From NCBI RefSeq assembly GCF_017837635.1, contig NZ_JAGJRS010000010.1, forward strand, positions 78,516 through 142,515: DNA of 64,000 nucleotides, read 5' to 3'. Shown here one piece after another: positions 42,850 through 49,500 of this stretch. The stretch comes from Frateuria flava. Its GTDB lineage: Bacteria > Pseudomonadota > Gammaproteobacteria > Xanthomonadales > Rhodanobacteraceae. Below the pieces are notes generated by a model. It was not told where the DNA came from and did no database searches. It saw only the letters and a list, made by a program, of their open reading frames with translations. The stretch's first letter is position 1; each line of letters opens with the position of its first letter. A program made the translations under genes and the position numbers.

Positions 42850-44011
42850 GCTGGCGGGGTCCTCACACGGCGGTCAGCGCAACGCCGGCATCGACCTGCT
42901 GCGCGGGCTGGCGATCGTGTTCGTGCTGCTCAACCACCTGGGCCTGCCAATGCGCATCCCGCTGAAAGCCACGGCGCTGGCGGACGTGCTGCCGGTGCGG
43001 ATGCTGCAGGCGCTCAACTACAACGGTTACGAAGCGGTGTTCGTGTTCTTCGTGATCTCCGGTTTCCTGATCGCCGGCAACGCGCTGGAACGCTGGGGCA
43101 GCCTGGCGCGGATCGACGTCAAGGCCTTCTACGCCCGTCGCTTCGCCCGCATCGTGCCCTGCCTGGTGGCACTGCTGGCGGTGCTGGCCGTGCTGCACGG
43201 ATGGGGCGTGGCGGACTACACCATCCATCGCCCGGGCCAGTCGCTGGGCGGTGCGATGCTCGCCGCGCTCGGCCTGCACCTGAACTGGTACGAAGGCCAT
43301 ACCGGCTACCTGCCGGGGAGTTGGGACGTACTCTGGTCGCTGTCGATCGAGGAGGCGTTCTACCTGGGTTTTCCAGTGGCCTGCCTGCTGGTCCGGCGCA
43401 CCTGGGTGCTGGTGCCGCTGCTGCTCGCGCTGTCGCTGTCGCTGCCATGGACCCGCGCGGCGCTGGACGGCAACGAGATCTGGCAGGAGAAGGCGTACCT
43501 GCCGGGCATGGCGGCCATCGCCACCGGCGTACTGGGCGCGTTGTGGTTCGGGCGGCTCGCGCCCATCCCGCCGCGCGCCGCGCGATTCCTGCGTTGGGGC
43601 GGCGCGCTCGGCCTTGCCAGCGCGACGTTGGGCGGCCACTGGCTGTGGTCGCTGCTGCACGAGGGCGTGATGCTGTTGCTCACCGGCTCCACGCTGACGT
43701 TGCTGCTCGCCTTCCGCGCAGCGCCCCCTCGCGTGCCGCGCGGCCTGCGCTGGCTGTGCAGCTGGGGCCGACTCAGCTACGAGATCTATCTCAGCCACAT
43801 GTTCGTGGTGTTTGCGCTCGTGCGGCTATACCGCTGGAGCGGTGCCGACGCGCGCGCTGGTTTCCTGTGGTATCTGCCGGCGTTCGTGGCGTGCTGGGGG
43901 CTCGGCCTGTTGATCGCACGTTGCTGGTCCATGCCATGCGACCGCTGGCTGCGCGACCGCTGGTTGCGTCGCGTGTCAGCGCCCGCCGAGGCCGTTTCGT
44001 CGGCGGGCTGA
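42842..44011 (+). CDS. Acyltransferase-3 family membrane protein
   Basis: A 389-residue integral membrane O-acyltransferase (OafA/NodX type) with about ten helices. The start NAGIDLLRGLAIVFVLLNHL carries the conserved Arg and His, VFFVISGFLI the second signature, FYARRFARIVP the third, and WSLSIEEAFYL the fourth. Such enzymes acetylate or acylate sugars of surface glycans. Coupling to the diguanylate cyclase by an 8-bp overlap suggests surface-polysaccharide modification in the same regulatory unit; this is inference. Confidence 0.88.
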   Translation: MPELAGSSHGGQRNAGIDLLRGLAIVFVLLNHLGLPMRIPLKATALADVLPVRMLQALNYNGYEAVFVFFVISGFLIAGNALERWGSLARIDVKAFYARRFARIVPCLVALLAVLAVLHGWGVADYTIHRPGQSLGGAMLAALGLHLNWYEGHTGYLPGSWDVLWSLSIEEAFYLGFPVACLLVRRTWVLVPLLLALSLSLPWTRAALDGNEIWQEKAYLPGMAAIATGVLGALWFGRLAPIPPRAARFLRWGGALGLASATLGGHWLWSLLHEGVMLLLTGSTLTLLLAFRAAPPRVPRGLRWLCSWGRLSYEIYLSHMFVVFALVRLYRWSGADARAGFLWYLPAFVACWGLGLLIARCWSMPCDRWLRDRWLRRVSAPAEAVSSAG

Positions 44012-44098
44012 CCTGGCTTGCACGCCGGCGGGTGCAGGCTTGCGACACGCCGCAGCCGGTGCTCCTGCCAGGGAGGCAGTGTGCACCGGGGAGCCACC

Positions 44099-44379
44099 AT
44101 GCCCAACACCCTCATCGATCGAGCCATTCGCGAAAGGAAACCCGTGCGCTTCGTCTACCACGGCAAGCTGCGTGTCGTGGAACCGCAATGCCACGGCCGG
44201 GGGACCCGCGGCACCGAATTGCTACGTGGCCGGCAGGTCAACGGGAACGAGCCGTCCGAGCGGTTGTTCGACGTTGCGCACATGGTCGACCTTGCCCTAT
44301 TGGACGGGCACTTCGACGGCCCGGACCGCACTACCGGCAAAACGACTCGGCGATGGTGGAAGTTTTCTGTCGGTTGTGA
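44099..44379 (+). pseudogene. WYL-like small protein, frameshifted near its C-terminus
   Basis: From ATG 44099 the frame reads MPNTLIDRAIRERKPVRFVYHGKLRVVEPQ..., then LFDVAHMVDLALLDGHFDGP, which resembles small WYL-type proteins. After about 44320 this frame becomes meaningless and runs into the next gene. The neighbouring frame then reads PGPHYRQNDSAMVEVFCRL and stops at 44379, which is how such proteins normally end. A single-base indel near 44318-44325 joins the two. It is either a recent mutation or a sequencing error. Function unknown. Confidence 0.65.
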
Positions 44380-44460
44380 AGGGGCCGGGCGCGCCCTGCC
44401 GACCCTAGCTAGACAGGCCCCGGCGCACTCTCGAAAACCCACTTCCCCCTGGGATCCGCC

Positions 44461-45066
44461 ATGCTCTCTGCCTTCGGCCTCAACTGCACGCTCAAGCGCG
44501 ACAACCAGCCCTCGTCGACCCAGAAGCTGCTCGACCAGGTGCTGCGCGCGCTCGATGGCTATGGCGTCAGCACCGCGTACGAGCGCGCGGTCGACCACGA
44601 CATCAAGCCCGGCGTCAAAACCGACGAAGGCCCGGGCGATGCGTGGCCGGCGATCCGCAAGCGTATCGACCAAGCCAACATCTTCGTCCTCGCCACCCCG
44701 ATCTGGATGGGGCAGCCCTGCAGCGTCGCCAAGCGTGTGTTGGAGCGGCTCGACGCCGTCTTCGGCGAGATCGACGAGCACGGCATCTATCCCACCTTCG
44801 GCAAGGTCGCCATCGTCAGCGTCGTCGGCAACGAAGACGGTGCCCACCACGTCACTGCTGAGCTCTACCAGGCGCTGGCCGACGTCGGCTTCAGCATCCC
44901 GGGCGGCAGCTCCACCTATTGGGTGGGCGAGGCCATGCACAAGAAGAACTATATCGACCTCGACCAGACGCCGAAGGCGCTGGCTGGCGCCATCCAGACC
45001 CAGGCATGCAACGCGGCGCATCTGGCCGCGCTGTTGCGTGACAAGCCCTATCCCTCGACGCGCTGA
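44461..45066 (+). CDS. Flavodoxin-fold NAD(P)H-dependent oxidoreductase
   Basis: A 201-residue FMN-binding protein of the flavodoxin/NADPH-dependent FMN reductase type. The start SAFGLNCTLKRDNQPSSTQKLLDQVL supplies the phosphate-binding loop, IFVLATPIWMGQPCSVAKRVLERLD the second FMN segment, and VSVVGNEDGAHHVTAELYQALADVGF the third. The redox partner is unknown. It is the last high-G+C gene before the cassette array, whose edge is 26 bp past its stop. Confidence 0.85.
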   Translation: MLSAFGLNCTLKRDNQPSSTQKLLDQVLRALDGYGVSTAYERAVDHDIKPGVKTDEGPGDAWPAIRKRIDQANIFVLATPIWMGQPCSVAKRVLERLDAVFGEIDEHGIYPTFGKVAIVSVVGNEDGAHHVTAELYQALADVGFSIPGGSSTYWVGEAMHKKNYIDLDQTPKALAGAIQTQACNAAHLAALLRDKPYPSTR

Positions 45067-45091
45067 GATCAGCGCGGCGAGCGTGGCTCGC

Positions 45092-45131
45092 GTTCAACCA
45101 TTTGGACGTCCGCCTGAGCGGGCAGTTAGGC
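45092..45131 (-). repeat. attC-like site, short, terminal
   Basis: GTTCAAC (45092-45098) and GTTAGGC (45125-45131) bound 26 bp containing GGACGTCCGCC. It is shorter than the other sites and lacks the GGAGTTAAGC half, so it is truncated or degenerate. The GNAT stop codon lies in its GTTAGGC box. It marks the low-coordinate end of the array. Confidence 0.6.
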
Positions 45132-45611
45132 GCTCGTCTCGACGATTGGCTTGATCATGTTGAAACTCGCAACTCTATATCCGACCGACTCATACAAGGC
45201 CTGCGCGCCGGGGTTGTGGCTGAAGACCTGGAGCGCCATGCCGGAAAGCCCGAGTTTCCGTGCGTACTGCTCGATGCAACCCAGTGCTGCGCGAGCGTGA
45301 CCTTGGCGCCGCGCCTCGGCACGGATCTTCAACTGAATGACGAATGCCACCTTGGCATGGCCCATCGGCATTGCAGCAACCCAGGCGTAGCCAACCGGCT
45401 CTAGCCCGCCTGCGGCGAAGATTTCAAAGAGATGGTGGTCAGGAGTTTCAAGCCCTTGTGACAGCAAGCGCTCTGTTTCCTCCCTTGAAAGGCCGGACGC
45501 CTCCTCGGCACGCCAGCAGCCGGCCGCGACATTCTCTTCTGCATAGAAGGCGAAGGCTTCCTCGAAGAAGGCCGAATACGCCTCGGCACGCATGGGGGCA
45601 AGAGTCGTCAT
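45126..45611 (-). CDS. GNAT-family N-acetyltransferase (cassette gene)
   Basis: A 161-residue GNAT protein. KVAFVIQLKIRAEARRQGHARAALGC contains the acetyl-CoA pyrophosphate loop (RxxGxA-like, RRQGHA), and LQVFSHNPGAQALYESVGYRVAS is the typical C-terminal end. The real start is ATG 45611, one codon inside a TTG. The TAA stop is part of an attC box. Substrate unknown; GNAT enzymes are frequent cassette cargo, some conferring aminoglycoside resistance, but nothing here points to that. Confidence 0.85.
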   Translation of the reverse strand: MTTLAPMRAEAYSAFFEEAFAFYAEENVAAGCWRAEEASGLSREETERLLSQGLETPDHHLFEIFAAGGLEPVGYAWVAAMPMGHAKVAFVIQLKIRAEARRQGHARAALGCIEQYARKLGLSGMALQVFSHNPGAQALYESVGYRVASFNMIKPIVETSA

Positions 45612-45675
45612 CAAATGTCCATTCGGCTGGAGGTAAGCGACACCGCTACGCAGTATCGGCCTGCGACGGGCTGGA

Positions 45676-46053
45676 CTAGCCCTCCGGCTCCTTCAGTGCC
45701 GGATCCTTCCGGCAAGCGCTCAGGGGCCGCGCGTTCGCGGAAGAGATGCTGACGATCTGCCTGGTCATCGTATTCACGACAGCCTTGATACAGGCACATC
45801 CATACCCATACGACCGATTGACCGACATCCACTGTGAATCGTTGAACCGGGGCCAGTCACCCTGCGCCTCGTACTCCCCCTGAATGGCAATCGTCCATTC
45901 TCCATCGCGATCATGGAGCCAGACGTTGCCTGGAGTCGGGTTATCAAACCAGCCACACCTGGTTTCAGACTTCGCCGCCGCTGCTGCATGAACGCTGCTC
46001 ACGAGCATCCATAGACAGGAGATGATCGGCAGCGCGATTTTTGGAATGTGCAT
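45676..46053 (-). CDS. DUF4087-like secreted protein (cassette gene)
   Basis: A 125-residue exported protein. The signal peptide is MHIPKIALPIISCLWMLVSSVHAA; the mature part RCGWFDNPTPGNVWLHDRDGEWTI and YGYGCACIKAVV, ending LSACRKDPALKEP, matches the DUF4087 pattern with paired cysteines. Function unknown. The 64-bp gap to the GNAT gene contains GGCTGGAGGTAAGCG, a possible trace of a decayed attC. Confidence 0.75.
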   Translation of the reverse strand: MHIPKIALPIISCLWMLVSSVHAAAAAKSETRCGWFDNPTPGNVWLHDRDGEWTIAIQGEYEAQGDWPRFNDSQWMSVNRSYGYGCACIKAVVNTMTRQIVSISSANARPLSACRKDPALKEPEG

Positions 46054-46085
46054 GAGATGAAGAAAAGTTCGATCGATGGGTTTGC

Positions 46086-46116
46086 TGGACCGGCGTTCAG
46101 GCCGTCCGCCTTGTTT
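46086..46116 (-). repeat. Decayed attC-like site
   Basis: GCTGGAC, GGCCGTCCGCCTTG and GTTTAGAC preserve the order of the attC core with an internal deletion and one extra T in the GTTRRRY box. The stop codon of the 105-residue gene falls in the GTTTAGA segment. Confidence 0.5.
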
Positions 46117-46432
46117 AGACCAAGGCCAGTACGCCCCGAGCTCGCAGTGCACGGTAGATGAGCGACGCCCCCGCTGCCAGTGGTCCGGTACCGATGAACC
46201 CGCCAAGGGCACATAAGCCCTCTGCCGTGGGCGAGCAGAAAGCCCACGCTCCTGTGAAAGCGGCCGGTAGGTAGCAAACCACGGCGAGCAGCAGGGAATT
46301 AAGGAGGTAGCGAAACGCGCTCCGTAAATCAACTCGCGACGCAATTTGGACCAGACGCCACAAGGTCATCACGACGCCAAGCCAAAAGACGATCAGTCCG
46401 GCGCCGTAGACGAGTGCGAAAAAATTTTCCAT
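46115..46432 (-). CDS. Hypothetical membrane protein (cassette gene)
   Basis: Not recognised. A 105-residue protein with three hydrophobic helices: 4-25 (FFALVYGAGLIVFWLGVVMTLW), 43-63 (LLNSLLLAVVCYLPAAFTGAW) and 75-97. Charged residues are few. ATG 46432 and a TAA stop inside a decayed attC define it as a cassette reading frame. Confidence 0.65.
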   Translation of the reverse strand: MENFFALVYGAGLIVFWLGVVMTLWRLVQIASRVDLRSAFRYLLNSLLLAVVCYLPAAFTGAWAFCSPTAEGLCALGGFIGTGPLAAGASLIYRALRARGVLALV

Positions 46433-46439
46433 GGGGCCA

Positions 46440-46498
46440 GCGCCGGAGCTAAGCCGCGCCTAGAAATGGCGTCGGCTTGGGCGAACTGCCAGGCAGCA
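46440..46498 (-). repeat. Decayed attC-like site
   Basis: CCAGCGCCGGAGCTAAGCCG and GGCGTCGGCTTGGGCGAACTG keep the paired TAAGCC/GGCTTG arms of the array's attC core. The terminal boxes have lost the RYYYAAC and GTTRRRY forms. Confidence 0.5.
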
Positions 46499-46506
46499 AA
46501 CCCTGC

Positions 46507-46923
46507 CTACTCATGCTGAGGCGACTGCGGATAGTGCGGGATATCCCCACTTAGCTGCACCCACGGCTGCGCGCTCGACGTCCAGATGTCCACCATGGGC
46601 CTGAAGCCGGCCTGGTCATCGAGAGAGGCAAAGCGAATGGACATCAGCTCCGGGACCAGTTCGCCACGGGTGAAGAGAGGCGTGCCGCACTGCGTGCAGA
46701 AGCTTCGAGTTGTGGAACCCCCACGACTGCCACGGACAGAGTACGTGCCGGGGCTGCCTGATACCTCTGTCTCATCAACTCGGACGACAACGCCCGAGGC
46801 AAACGGTGCTCCACTCGACTGCTGGCAGTCACGGCAATGGCAATTCAGCATGGCAATGGGGTTGCCGATGCAAACATAGCGGATGGAGCCACAGGCGCAA
46901 CCGCCGGAGAAGCTTTGAGTCAT
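46507..46923 (-). CDS. GFA/CENP-V-type zinc-binding protein (cassette gene)
   Basis: A 138-residue protein of the glutathione-dependent formaldehyde-activating (GFA) fold. The zinc ligands are visible in order: GGCACGSIRY, LNCHCRDCQQSSGAPFAS and SFCTQCGTPLF. Most such proteins are of unknown activity; a few bind glutathione adducts. It starts at ATG 46923 and ends just before a decayed attC. A common type of cargo in environmental cassette arrays. Confidence 0.88.
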   Translation of the reverse strand: MTQSFSGGCACGSIRYVCIGNPIAMLNCHCRDCQQSSGAPFASGVVVRVDETEVSGSPGTYSVRGSRGGSTTRSFCTQCGTPLFTRGELVPELMSIRFASLDDQAGFRPMVDIWTSSAQPWVQLSGDIPHYPQSPQHE

Positions 46924-46943
46924 TGCGTACTTCCTTCTGTCGC

Positions 46944-46998
46944 CGGTCGCGGGAGCTAAGCGGCGGCGAAGCCGTCCACCTTGAATAACCTGTTGGGC
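46944..46998 (-). repeat. attC site, one end degenerate
   Basis: GGGAGCTAAGCGGCGGCGAA and GCCGTCCACCTTGAATAACC match the core, and GTTGGGC (46992-46998) is a perfect GTTRRRY box. The low-coordinate box is changed to a GTCGCCG-like form. Confidence 0.75.
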
Positions 46999-47019
46999 AA
47001 CGATATCCGGACGATGGCT

Positions 47020-47181
47020 TTACACACCAGTAGCACCATCGAAGAAGCCGGCGACGAAGCTGCTTATATGGTTAGCGCCTACCCAAACAGCCGCGAGCGC
47101 AAGGAGAAGTAGTGCGAGACGTACCTCCTTCCGACGCCGCACTAAGTGATGGGCAGTAGCGATTTTGATGGTGTTGAACAT
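47020..47181 (-). CDS. Small hypothetical membrane protein (cassette gene)
   Basis: Not recognised. A 53-residue protein (MFNTIKIATAHHLVRRRKEV, then one hydrophobic helix LALLLLALAAVWVGA and a short tail). ATG 47181 is followed by 36 bp to the next attC. Its stop is 21 bp outside the neighbouring attC. The size and basic-then-hydrophobic layout are plausible for a cassette gene, but coding status is not certain. Confidence 0.5.
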   Translation of the reverse strand: MFNTIKIATAHHLVRRRKEVRLALLLLALAAVWVGANHISSFVAGFFDGATGV

Positions 47182-47216
47182 GTTCGTTCCTTGATCGCGG
47201 AGCGCTGGCGTTCGCT

Positions 47217-47264
47217 GCCTAACGCTGGAGTTAAGCGGCGGCGAAGCCGTCCGCCGTGAATGAA
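47217..47264 (-). repeat. attC site interrupted by an insertion element
   Basis: GCCTAAC (47217-47223) then GCTGGAGTTAAGCGGCGGCG and GCCGTCCGCCGTGAATGA form most of an attC. The missing end AGTTGTTAGGC is found 427 bp away at 47691-47701, with GTTAGGC at 47695-47701. An IS1111-type remnant lies between. Confidence 0.85.
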
Positions 47265-47690
47265 TAAAAAGAGACTTCCTCTCCTTTGGGCCTCGAGGGC
47301 CCATGATGGTATTGCGACACAACGGTCAGCAGAAGAGGAAGTCTCCATGAGCACTATAACCATCGGCGTGGACTTGGCGAAGCACGTGTTTTCGGTGTGC
47401 GAGATGAATGGTGGCGGCGCCGTACTGCACCGTCAGGAAATCAGGCGGGAGGCGTTCGGCGTGTGGTTGGCGCAGCTGCCTGCGGGTACGGTGGTGCAGG
47501 GTGCGGTTCATGCCCTGGTCGGGGCTGGCACCATCGCCGAACAAGACCGATTACGGAAAGCAGCCTGACAACTGTTGAACCTGCGATGGCGAAACGCACG
47601 ACGTTGAGCGAGGCACCATCGATGACTCCGCGGCGGCCCGGAGCGAAGGGCAACCTCACGCGCCCGGAGTTGACTGGAAGTCTCTTACGG
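47265..47690 (+). mobile_element. Internally deleted IS1111/IS110-family element inside attC
   Basis: Ends carry the inverted sequences GAGACTTCC (about 47270-47278) and GGAAGTCTC (about 47677-47685), like the subterminal repeats of IS1111 elements. From ATG 47347 the frame reads MSTITIGVDLAKHVFSVCEM and continues to AQLPAGTVV, the N-terminus of an IS110-type DEDD transposase with its first Asp (GVDLAKH). After about 50 residues the similarity ends and the frame stops at 47568, so most of the transposase is deleted. IS1111-attC elements are known to target integron attC sites. Confidence 0.85.
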
Positions 47691-47695
47691 AGTTG

Positions 47696-47959
47696 TTAGG
47701 CCGACATGCCCGAGAGGCGGTACGCCATAACAGCCAGCCATGCTGCAGCAGTGAGCACTAAAGCCTTGCGGGACCAACGTGAATCGCCGCCGGTAGCTGA
47801 CCACAAGCCTAGAGCCAAGAACCCAAGGTAGCCGTCCGCCGCAGCGAGCGAGTTGCTCTGAGCCCATGGCGCGCGTTCAAAAAGCATGCCTATGGCGGCA
47901 GCTCCCCAAAGTACACGCAGAGCAATCTTTGGTGATAACCAAAAAGTTGAAACGGCCAC
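47696..47959 (-). CDS. Small hypothetical membrane protein (cassette gene)
   Basis: Not recognised. An 87-residue protein from GTG 47959 with hydrophobic stretches at about 10-27, 42-56 and 65-82 and several Trp and Arg residues. The TAA stop is inside the attC half-box at 47695-47701 that was separated by the insertion element. A first ATG would lie well inside, so the GTG is used. Confidence 0.6.
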   Translation of the reverse strand: MAVSTFWLSPKIALRVLWGAAAIGMLFERAPWAQSNSLAAADGYLGFLALGLWSATGGDSRWSRKALVLTAAAWLAVMAYRLSGMSA

Positions 47960-47975
47960 GTCCTCTCTCCCTGAG

Positions 47976-48031
47976 GCCTAACGCTGGAATTGAGCGGCGC
48001 GGAGCCGTCCGCCTCGAATGAGTTGTTAGCC
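47976..48031 (-). repeat. attC site
   Basis: A 56-bp site with box GCCTAAC (47976-47982), core GCTGGAATTGAGCGGCGCGG and GCCGTCCGCCTCGAATGAG, and terminal box GTTAGCC (48025-48031; one deviation from GTTRRRY). Confidence 0.85.
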
Positions 48032-48050
48032 AGACGATGCCACCCACGGT

Positions 48051-48549
48051 TCAATGGGGATGCATGACAACCTTGATTGGTTTGGACCAAGAAGAGAAGA
48101 CGTCGATCGCATGGTTCTTGCGCTGCGCCTCGGTAGCAATTTGCCCAAGGAGGAGCGCAGAAACATGGTATGTGCCCGGAACCGACATGCATAGGTCTTT
48201 TTGAGACAGGCGTTGCGTGAAGTGCATGGTCTGGCCCGGTCGTAGCCACACCCAATCTTCTTCGCCTCGCAGTTTCGGCAGGGGCGGCGGTGGATCTGAG
48301 ATGAAGCAGGAGAGAATACGCCCCGAGGTGCTTTCAACATTGTAATGAAGGGGGGCAAATTACGTCGCGGCCCAAGTACCGCGGCATTGCGGAAGCGTTG
48401 GTTACCGCGATATTTATCGTTACAGGTTCGCCAGAGCTCACCTCTGTCGAGCTGGGCGCGAGCGAAATAGTTATTGCGTCATCGACTTGAGCCGTCGCGA
48501 CTCCCGTACCCAACGCAAGTACTAATGCCACTATTACGATTGGTCGCAT
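48051..48549 (-). pseudogene. Secreted cassette protein, frameshifted at a six-base homopolymer
   Basis: ATG 48549 begins MRPIVIVALVLALGTGVATA (signal peptide), then ISLAPSSTEVSSGEPVTINI, a beta-rich, Ig-like segment, and stops at CPPSLQC (48334). Removing one base from the six-G run at 48350-48355 (top strand) restores a long frame: ICPLHYNVESTSGRILSC, EEDWVWLRPGQTMHF, QRLSQKDLCMSVPGTYHV, ending VVMHPH at 48051. The reconstructed protein is about 165 residues. Cause: sequencing error, true mutation or phase variation; the sequence alone cannot decide. Confidence 0.8.
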
Positions 48550-48558
48550 GTTTTGCAC

Positions 48559-48617
48559 GGCTAACGCTGGAGTTAAGCGGCGCGCGTTAGCGCGTCCGCT
48601 TGGACGAAATGTTAGAC
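48559..48617 (-). repeat. attC site
   Basis: A 59-bp site: GGCTAAC (48559-48565), GCTGGAGTTAAGCGGCGCGC and GCGCGTCCGCTTGGACGAAAT, GTTAGAC (48611-48617). The arms GGCGCGCG/CGCGTCCGC pair well. Confidence 0.88.
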
Positions 48618-49132
48618 CGGTCGCTGAGCAACATTTGATACGAGCGAGGGCATGCTACGAAACCAATCCACGCCATGCACAGCGACGAGGAAAAGTAGAA
48701 GGCGGAAACGCAAACTAGGCCAATCTTGCTGCGAGCTGCCCAAGCTGCCATTGCCGCAGCCTTGGTTGTAGAAGTTGCGTCTACTTTTGCCAGCGTGCCG
48801 TAGCCAATCAACGCCATGGCGATGCAAGAGAACAACACAAAGCCAAGCACGGCTGCAGGAATGTCGGATTGGTTGGCGTTTGCTTTGAGTTTGACTGGGG
48901 CAACTTTAGAGAACGCAAATAGAGCGGGCAGGAATGTTGCCCACATCGCATCGACATTGAATGCTACGACAGAAGGGATGCTCGATAACGCAGCTAGCGA
49001 CCTGCTGAAAGGCAGGCTTGGCTCATAGGACGTCGGTGCCACAAAAACAAATAGCACGCACAGCATCAAATAGCTTGCCAACACTGAGTAGGCGGCGTAC
49101 CAGCTTCGGTTGTTGGTTGAGATAATTGCCAT
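48587..49132 (-). CDS. Hypothetical membrane protein (cassette gene)
   Basis: Not recognised. A 181-residue protein with four hydrophobic helices (about 13-33, 44-62, 90-112 and 140-165). Start ATG 49132 lies 3 bp from the attC of the neighbouring cassette. The C-terminus SNISSKRTR is encoded by the attC itself: translation continues across its GTTAGAC box, and the TAA stop is in the attC loop. Confidence 0.7.
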   Translation of the reverse strand: MAIISTNNRSWYAAYSVLASYLMLCVLFVFVAPTSYEPSLPFSRSLAALSSIPSVVAFNVDAMWATFLPALFAFSKVAPVKLKANANQSDIPAAVLGFVLFSCIAMALIGYGTLAKVDATSTTKAAAMAAWAARSKIGLVCVSAFYFSSSLCMAWIGFVACPRSYQMLLSDRSNISSKRTR

Positions 49133-49134
49133 GC

Positions 49135-49191
49135 GTCTAACGCTGGAGTTAAGCGGCGGCGTAGCCGTCCGCCTTGAACGAGTTGTTAGGC
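49135..49191 (-). repeat. attC site
   Basis: The best-preserved site (57 bp): GTCTAAC (49135-49141), GCTGGAGTTAAGCGGCGGCG, GCCGTCCGCCTTGAACGAG, GTTAGGC (49185-49191). Both terminal boxes fit RYYYAAC and GTTRRRY. Confidence 0.92.
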
Positions 49192-49491
49192 CAGCACCAA
49201 CGTGGCCACGTAAGCAAGGGGTGCGACCAACGTGGCGCCGGCCCACACTGACAGTAAGTGCTTCTTTTGCGTACTTGAGGCCAACAAGCCCGCGCATGGC
49301 ACGCAAAGCCAAATTGCGACGAGCAACCAGAACGATATGCCTGCACGTGCGTTGAGAGCTGACCAGCTACTGAGGTTGCCAACACCGCTCTTGTCCATAG
49401 CGGCATCGGCAGCGTGCGCGAACCAAAGAAATGCGCCGAGTGGAACGGCAAGAGCGACGGCTGCGATGTTGGCTGAACGAGCAAGTCCCAT
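49186..49491 (-). CDS. Small membrane protein (cassette gene, first in array)
   Basis: Not recognised. A 101-residue protein with three hydrophobic segments (about 8-25, 50-70 and 80-100) and the pattern SFWLLVAIWLCVPCAGLLASS. ATG 49491 is 10 bp from the terminal GCCTAAC box at 49501; TAA is in the attC. By position it is the cassette nearest where an attI would be expected. Confidence 0.68.
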   Translation of the reverse strand: MGLARSANIAAVALAVPLGAFLWFAHAADAAMDKSGVGNLSSWSALNARAGISFWLLVAIWLCVPCAGLLASSTQKKHLLSVWAGATLVAPLAYVATLVLA

Positions 49492-49500
49492 GTTTGGCCT

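Noticed and set aside
44018-45154. 378-codon plus-strand frame
   Set aside because: It starts as the WYL-like protein but after ~44320 reads out of frame through the flavodoxin gene with Ser/Arg/Thr-rich nonsense.
45126-45611. GNAT cassette protein considered as an aminoglycoside-resistance enzyme
   Set aside because: Only generic acetyl-CoA-binding features are visible; nothing matches the known AAC subfamilies by eye.
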